From Amphimedon queenslandica (lineage: Eukaryota > Porifera > Demospongiae > Haplosclerida > Niphatidae), in NCBI RefSeq assembly GCF_000090795.2, contig NW_003546402.1, positions 121,816 through 143,423 of the forward strand: a DNA stretch of 21,608 nt. The letters are read 5' to 3'. The notes under the pieces were generated by a model. It searched no databases, was not told the DNA's origin, and saw only the letters and a program-made list of their open reading frames with translations. Shown here piece after piece: positions 1 through 21,608 of the stretch. The position numbers and the translations under genes are program-made. Every line of letters begins with the position of its first letter. The stretch's first letter is position 1.

Positions 1-157
1 ACATTTATAGTAATAGATTATTCATCTCCCATAATTATGTCTTTAGTCCCTAAGTCTCTTGTATTAATATCATTAGTTTGACAATGTATTGTACATGTAG
101 ATTGTAGTGTCATTATTATTACTGTATTGGTAAATGATAATAATATACCTTCTCTAG
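1..157 (+). other. 3' part of an intron of ferlin A
   Basis: No coding exon is seen here. The stretch ends in TATACCTTCTCTAG, a good acceptor for the exon at 158. It is AT-rich without recognised repeats. Confidence 0.7.
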
Positions 158-10078
<9,921 letters not shown>

Positions 10079-10294
10079 AAATTTTAATCATGCATCAGTT
10101 GCTGTTGTGATATTTTATACTTTATATTTTTATAATGTGCTCTATACTCTAAATTTTAAAATACTTTCCTTGAACTAAACAGAATAGTTATTATTTCAAA
10201 CAGCATTATAGTAATATACGGCAATACCAAGTTTGTTTCAATTCATTATTTTTCTTATTTCTCTTTATTACACAATTAATTTCATGTGTTCATT

Positions 10295-10304
10295 AATAAA
10301 TAAA
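10295..10304 (+). terminator. Candidate polyadenylation signals of copy A
   Basis: Two overlapping AATAAA hexamers (10295-10300 and 10299-10304) lie about 220 nt after the stop. T-rich DNA follows (10315-10345). Another AATAAA is at 10602-10607. Choice of site is inference. Confidence 0.5.
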
Positions 10305-10775
10305 CAACTTACAATTTTTTAGACTTCTTTTTTTTCTCCATAGTTTTTTTTTGATTTTATAAGCTACAATTGAATTATTGAAAGCAACTAAGCTCTCATC
10401 ATCATAGATATTGTCATCATTGTCATGATAATTTCCTGTACTCTAATATCTATGTCATTGTCATGCATTTTAGATCTGAATATTTCTAATACTAGGCTCT
10501 CACTATTAATATATCAGCTTTGATAAAAGCTCAACATTTTTTTCTTATCCTTATTCTTTTACTTTTTGTATGGCTGACTTCTGCATTAGTAGCATTCATA
10601 GAATAAAAATACTTTAATTCACTGGTATTGCATGTATCATGTTAGTTATTTACATAATATAGCTATATTTAACAATAACATGTTTATAAACATGCAGTTT
10701 AAGATTTAGCTTATTTTAAGGAAAAATAGACAAATTTTAATTGTGACACATATATACATCTTATCAAGAGTGGAC

Positions 10776-10809
10776 TTTATTTATGTAAAAAGAAACTGTC
10801 ATGTTTATT
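10776..10809 (-). terminator. Candidate polyadenylation signals of copy B
   Basis: The mirrored position of the A signal in B lacks AATAAA (it reads CATTCATAAATG, near 11285-11296). The first AATAAA hexamers I find on the minus strand are at 10809-10804 and 10781-10776, in the unique spacer. Weaker variants could be used instead. Confidence 0.3.
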
Positions 10810-11524
10810 GAATTAACTGAAACATGATTATTCATGCTTACTGAGATATATACAAAACTGACATTATGAGGGATATGCTTTTGTCACAATATTGCAACAA
10901 ATGCATAACACTTAAGCCATTCATATATATGCAAGTTTTGACAAATATTTTTTACTTGATTCTTATTATGAAGCAATATAATGACTGTTTTAAAATGGTA
11001 AATGCAATAGCAGTGAACTGAATATTAAAGTATTTATATTTTATGAATGCTATCAATGCAGAAATCATTAAACTGAAGCCATATAAAACTGAGACAAAAA
11101 AAACGAAAAGAGTGTTGAGCTTTTATCAATGATCATATATAAATGATGAGAGCCTATCTATAAAGTATTAAAATATTTAGATCTAAAAAGCATGATAATG
11201 AGTTTAGTTGCTTTCAATTGTAGCTTATAAAATTAAAAAAATCACAGAGAAAAGAAAAAGAAGTCTACAAAATTGTAAGTTTTTCATTTATGAATGTACA
11301 CACAAAATGAATTGTGCAATGAAGAGAAATAAAAAAGTATAACAAATTGAAACAAACTTGGGAGGAATTGTTCAAAGTAAAATCAGTTGTATTGTTGTAT
11401 AATATTGCTATTTGAAATAATAACTGTTTCTGTTTAGTTCAAAAAAAAATTTAAACTATAGGGCACATTATAAAAATATAAAATATAAAATATCACAACA
11501 GCAACTGATGCATGATTAAAATTT

Positions 11525-21329
<9,805 letters not shown>

Positions 21330-21386
21330 CTAAATGATCAGCAACAAAATATAAAGTTTAAATTTATATACATGTACATGTAGTAC

Positions 21387-21608
21387 CAGGGTTTCCCACA
21401 GGAATTTAGCATAGTAGTCATGCATGCAGCTTCTTGTCAGTAGATTGTTAAGTTGCTCAAAAATTGGGCCATAGACCAGGGTATTTCAAAATTGTTAGAA
21501 AAGGAATCTACATTTTTATAATTTTTTCTGATACACATACTGTACATATCTTTATGCTGTGCATCAACTTTGAGCTAATTCCATTCAATTTTGAATTTTT
21601 AATAAATT
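21387..21608. mobile_element. hAT-like element in intron 1 of B, continues past window
   Basis: The element starts CAGGGTTTCCCACAGG at 21387, next to TGTAGTAC (21379-21386). That octamer is the reverse complement of GTACTACA beside the matching element in copy A, so the insertion predates the gene duplication. The interior includes the AAAAATTGGGCC segment and an AATTTTTTCTGATACACATA monomer. Confidence 0.65.

Larger units (their letters stand above)
10079..11524. other. Convergent 3' flanks and spacer between the two ferlin stops
   Basis: No coding exon is seen here. About 10079-10633 and 11001-11524 are mirrored 3' flanks, and about 10634-11000 is spacer without a mirror partner. The spacer holds a perfect 16-nt palindrome (CATGTTTATAAACATG, 10679-10694). 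The region is strongly AT-rich. Confidence 0.75.

Overview
The window looks like nuclear DNA of an early-branching animal, most likely a demosponge such as Amphimedon. It is AT-rich, dense in short introns (many 40-60 nt), contains no bacterial operon structure, and is full of ACATGTAC-type motifs and small inverted-repeat transposons. The animal grade rests on the protein; the sponge assignment is inference.

The whole window is one large imperfect inverted repeat made of two copies of a ferlin gene, tail to tail. Copy A runs left to right (158-10078, 26 visible exons, 1291 codons plus stop). Copy B runs right to left (21329-11525, 25 visible exons, 1238 codons plus stop). The 5' parts of both genes lie outside the window on opposite sides. 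Reading each exon with its splice sites, both copies stay open from the first visible exon to the stop codon, with the same intron positions and phases. The product is a dysferlin/myoferlin-type ferlin: DysF module, four C2 domains (C2D, C2E, C2F, C2G by dysferlin numbering), one C-terminal membrane helix and a short tail. Ferlins are membrane-anchored, calcium-responsive proteins of vesicle fusion and membrane repair.

Layout: 1-157 intron of A; 158-2718 DysF exons of A; 2896-3934 C2D; 4186-5261 C2E; 5900-7356 linker and C2F; 7705-9637 C2G; 9682-10078 membrane anchor. Between the stops (10079-11524) lie two mirrored 3' flanks and a unique spacer of about 365 nt (about 10634-11000). Then copy B in mirror order: anchor 11525-11925, C2G 11970-14421, C2F 14753-16307, C2E 17600-18440, C2D 18658-19838, DysF 20011-21329, and intron to the end.

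The copies are not identical. Exons differ by roughly 0 to 10 percent depending on region, all coding indels keep the frame, and introns differ by clean transposon insertions with matching empty sites in the other copy. One 367-nt stretch spanning two exons and an intron is identical, which suggests gene conversion. Copy A carries six cysteines that copy B lacks, two of them in the calcium loops of C2F. No other protein gene, rRNA or CRISPR array was seen.
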